Source: Salvator merianae
Taxonomy: Eukaryota; Chordata; Lepidosauria; Squamata; Teiidae
DNA: 64,000 nt
NCBI GenBank assembly: GCA_003586115.2
Contig: QVOM02000001.1
Coordinates: 13,901,291-13,965,290 of the forward strand
Direction: 5' to 3'
Shown here: positions 1-64,000 of the stretch, piece by piece
Position numbering within the stretch: position 1 is the stretch's first letter
Layout of the letters: the number at the start of each line of letters is the position of its first letter
The notes under the pieces: generated by a model
Database searches by the model: none
What the model was told of the DNA's origin: nothing
Seen by the model: the letters and a program-made list of their open reading frames with translations, nothing else
Position numbers and translations under genes: made by a program

Positions 1-96
1 GCAGGAAAACCAAGTATCCATGGTGAGATTAGGATACAAAGGATGTCACAGAATGAAAATGAGTGCAAGAATCTGGAAATATCAAAAAATACTCAC
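1..96 (-). other. COL2A1: Start of the next COL2A1 intron
   Basis: Intron following the exon at 97-150; only 96 bp are present, with nothing recognised beyond the donor site. Confidence 0.85.
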
Positions 97-61905
<61,809 letters not shown>

Positions 61906-62405
61906 CTATAAAAAATACAGAAGAGAAATGTGCAAGGAAGTTAGACGATGGGCAAGTTCAAACACAAGTTCAGTGGAGTTCAGCAGAGATGTGCATAAGA
62001 TTGCAAAGTTATTTGTTTATGTTGTTGGATTTATATCCCCCACCTTTCATTTTTTTCCTAGAACCCAAGATGATGGAGGTGGTTTTTTGCATTCACGCAC
62101 TTTGCAAACTTGATCTGACTAGTTTCCACAAGTCTCTTGTTCTGTCAGATTATACCCTTTGTTAGTCTCTTGCTAGGTCTTCTGCTCAACTAGTCTGATC
62201 TATGCTTGGATGGCTCACTCCTACAAATTGTTATACCAGCACTCATAAGAGACCTAATATAAAAGCCAGTGTAACAGTATGACACTCACTGTTGTTATCA
62301 ACAGAACTGTCTCAGCCTAAGCACATAAAAAGACACTACAGTGAGAATTCCAGGGGAGAGGTGGGCAGGGAATGTATAGAAGTGGACCATGTGCTTGTAT
62401 GCTCA

Positions 62406-62529
62406 GGCTGAGTCTCCATTACACAGCAAAGGCACCTTAAGTGAGGCCAGTTTTCTGTTACACCCAATGGAGACCAGCTGCCCTGAGGGCCCGATTAAGG
62501 CGCCTTTACTATGTAATAGAGACACAGCC
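62406..62529. mobile_element. Palindromic MITE (GGCTGAGTCTCCATTA family), copy 2
   Basis: GGCTGAGTCTCCATTACACA at the left pairs with 'tatgtaatagagacacagcc' at the right; inner 'aggcacctta' pairs with 'taaggcgcct'. TCA flanks both ends. Homologous over its length to 46248-46369. Confidence 0.78.
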
Positions 62530-63284
62530 TCAGAGAGATGGAGGCCTTATAAAGCCATCTAGTTCAACCTGCTTGCTCAGTGCAACAAATCCAGAGTGTT
62601 AACACCCCCATCTCATGGCTGCCAGCATCTGCTTGAAGACCTCTTTCTATGAGAAAGTTCAATTTGCAAACCTTTAATGAAGGAGAGACCAATTCGCCAG
62701 CTGGATAACTGGTTAAAAAAATGGGATCAGTTATTTAAAAATAAATAAATAAAAGCTTATCTTTATATTCAAGTAAAATCTACCTCTCTGTATCTTGTAC
62801 CTATTACATCAAGTTCTTGTGGCTATTACATCAAGAGCAGCAGCACAATGCCCAGGACTTTTGCTCTTCTTCTATGTGATGGCCTTCCTCACCATCTGAG
62901 GATTGCTGCGTCTTCCTGCATCTTCTCTTCTCTAAGTAAATGCAGGTCTTTCAACCTCTTTTCACTATAAGGCTTGATACCCATACCCAGTGTCATCTTT
63001 GGCAACATCCACATGGTCCTTTAGGATCATGCAAGATGTGTGCTGGGATCATCACATGCCACTGTAGGACAAGGCCTCCCATGTCACACGGTGTTCACAC
63101 CACCCTTCACCTGGCCCACTCTCAGGAACAGAATCTGCATCCAGAAGAGCTCTAGCAGGGAACCACTTAAAAACCACCCTCATACAGGTCAGGCTGGGTC
63201 TAGTTCCTGCCATCGCCATGCAGACAGGCAACAGTGACAGGAATGGCCCATGACCCATTCCAGAGCCCCGCAATATTTTGCCAA

Positions 63285-63425
63285 GTTCCAGAAACTAGCC
63301 CACTTCTGGGGTCATTTCTGGAGGTGTGGTGAAATGTCACTAGCCTGCAACTTCAAAGCCGGGGAACTTTTGTCTCCCAGCCTCAAAGGCGGGTCAGGCC
63401 CATCTGGCCAACAAGCAGACGGCTA
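63285..63425. repeat. Dispersed repeat, antisense copy of 31670-31770 family
   Basis: In reverse complement it contains 'gggagacaaaagttcccc', 'ggctttgaagttgcaggc' and 'agtgacatttcac', matching 31670-31770. GC-richer than the neighbouring intron. Confidence 0.55.
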
Positions 63426-63929
63426 CCATCTCACATCATGCTGCCCTCCACACTCTTGACCCAGAATGCGTTTTCTAGAGCAAGCACAATCTTTATAGTA
63501 CATGCCTATAGTGCACACAAGAAATTGCCTTTGATACACCCCTTCTTGAGCTCTAATTTGCCTAATTTCTTTTTAAAATACAACAATCAGAATTGGCATA
63601 GTGAAGAATGTAGTGAAACTATTGCTTCTTGGGATTTGGAAAGTGCCGCTCTATTTTGCAGCCTAAAATTGCAAATACTTCAGTTAAGGACCAGGTTATC
63701 TGGTCTAGAAAAATGGCATGTGAAGGGACTTCCTGCACATGGCAGGATTGCTTCATTCCATCCAGTGGAGGAAGGCAAACCGTAAGTGCAGGGAAGTGGC
63801 GATTAAGTTCTGCCTCCTTGTTAGGTATACAAATTATTGCAACCAGGATAGCACTTTGCAGGAATAAAGCCATGTGCCCACAACAGAAAACTGAACTAAA
63901 ATGACTTGGAAAGTTTGCAGGCATAGGCT

Positions 63930-64000
63930 GCATCCAGACATCACTTACTTATTCTGCTGTATTTGGATATTCCAGAATAAACCATGGACATTGCAAAATA
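63930..64000. mobile_element. Left part of gcatccagacatc MITE, cut by window end
   Basis: Begins gcatccagacatcacttact and continues 'ggatattccagaataaacca', matching the fold-back element at 22145-22274. The other half is beyond the window. Confidence 0.75.

Larger units (their letters stand above)
61906..64000 (-). other. COL2A1: Partial intron upstream of the 102-bp exon
   Basis: At least 2095 bp of intron; the next upstream N-propeptide exon is not in the window. It contains a 'ggatttatatccccc' LINE/SINE-tail-like patch near 62025, a palindromic MITE (62406-62529), a GC-richer dispersed-repeat stretch (63285-63425) and the truncated left end of another MITE (from 63930). I saw no further Gly-X-Y exon. 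Confidence 0.8.

Overview
This is intronic and exonic DNA of a vertebrate, most probably a squamate reptile. One gene is recognisable, the fibrillar collagen COL2A1 (pro-alpha1 chain of type II collagen), on the minus strand. The window holds 32 consecutive in-frame exons, from the end of the N-propeptide collagenous domain (61804-61905) down to helix residues 622-639 (97-150). The gene enters beyond position 64000 and leaves beyond position 1. No promoter, first exon, C-propeptide or polyadenylation signal is inside.

The identification rests on three things. The 78-bp exon at 59084-59161 encodes the type II N-telopeptide ([12 protein letters not shown]). The run of exon lengths (102, 78, 45, 5x54, 45, 54, 45, 54, 99, 45, 99, 54, 108, 54, 99, 54, 99, 4x54, 45, 99, 108, 4x54) is the fibrillar-collagen pattern. 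The Gly-X-Y text follows human COL2A1 almost residue for residue. Exons total 2088 bp (696 codons, about 3.3% of the window). Every intron is phase 0, has GT..AG ends and falls before a Gly codon, except before the telopeptide exon. Helix residues are numbered from the first Gly of the Gly-Pro-Met that ends the telopeptide exon. Human exon numbers (54-exon scheme) come from matching lengths and may be off by one.

Functional sites in these exons are the N-proteinase cleavage site and telopeptide cross-link lysine, helix cross-link lysine 87, the GVMGFP receptor/SPARC-binding motif (400-405), the GFPGER integrin motif (502-507) and Arg519. There are no stops, frameshifts or Gly-X-Y interruptions.

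The other ~97% is intron, inflated by repeats. It contains CR1-type LINE 3' ends, an L2-type LINE remnant with a MITE nested in it, an L1-like 3' fragment, tRNA-derived SINEs (one with a clear target-site duplication), several families of palindromic MITE-like elements, and microsatellites. The SINE with a CTT-type tail, the squamate-style MITEs and the CR1 3' ends point to a lizard or snake. The largest introns are 46528-55065, 26583-32489 and 33717-39093. I found no second gene, RNA gene, CRISPR array or prokaryotic-type operon.
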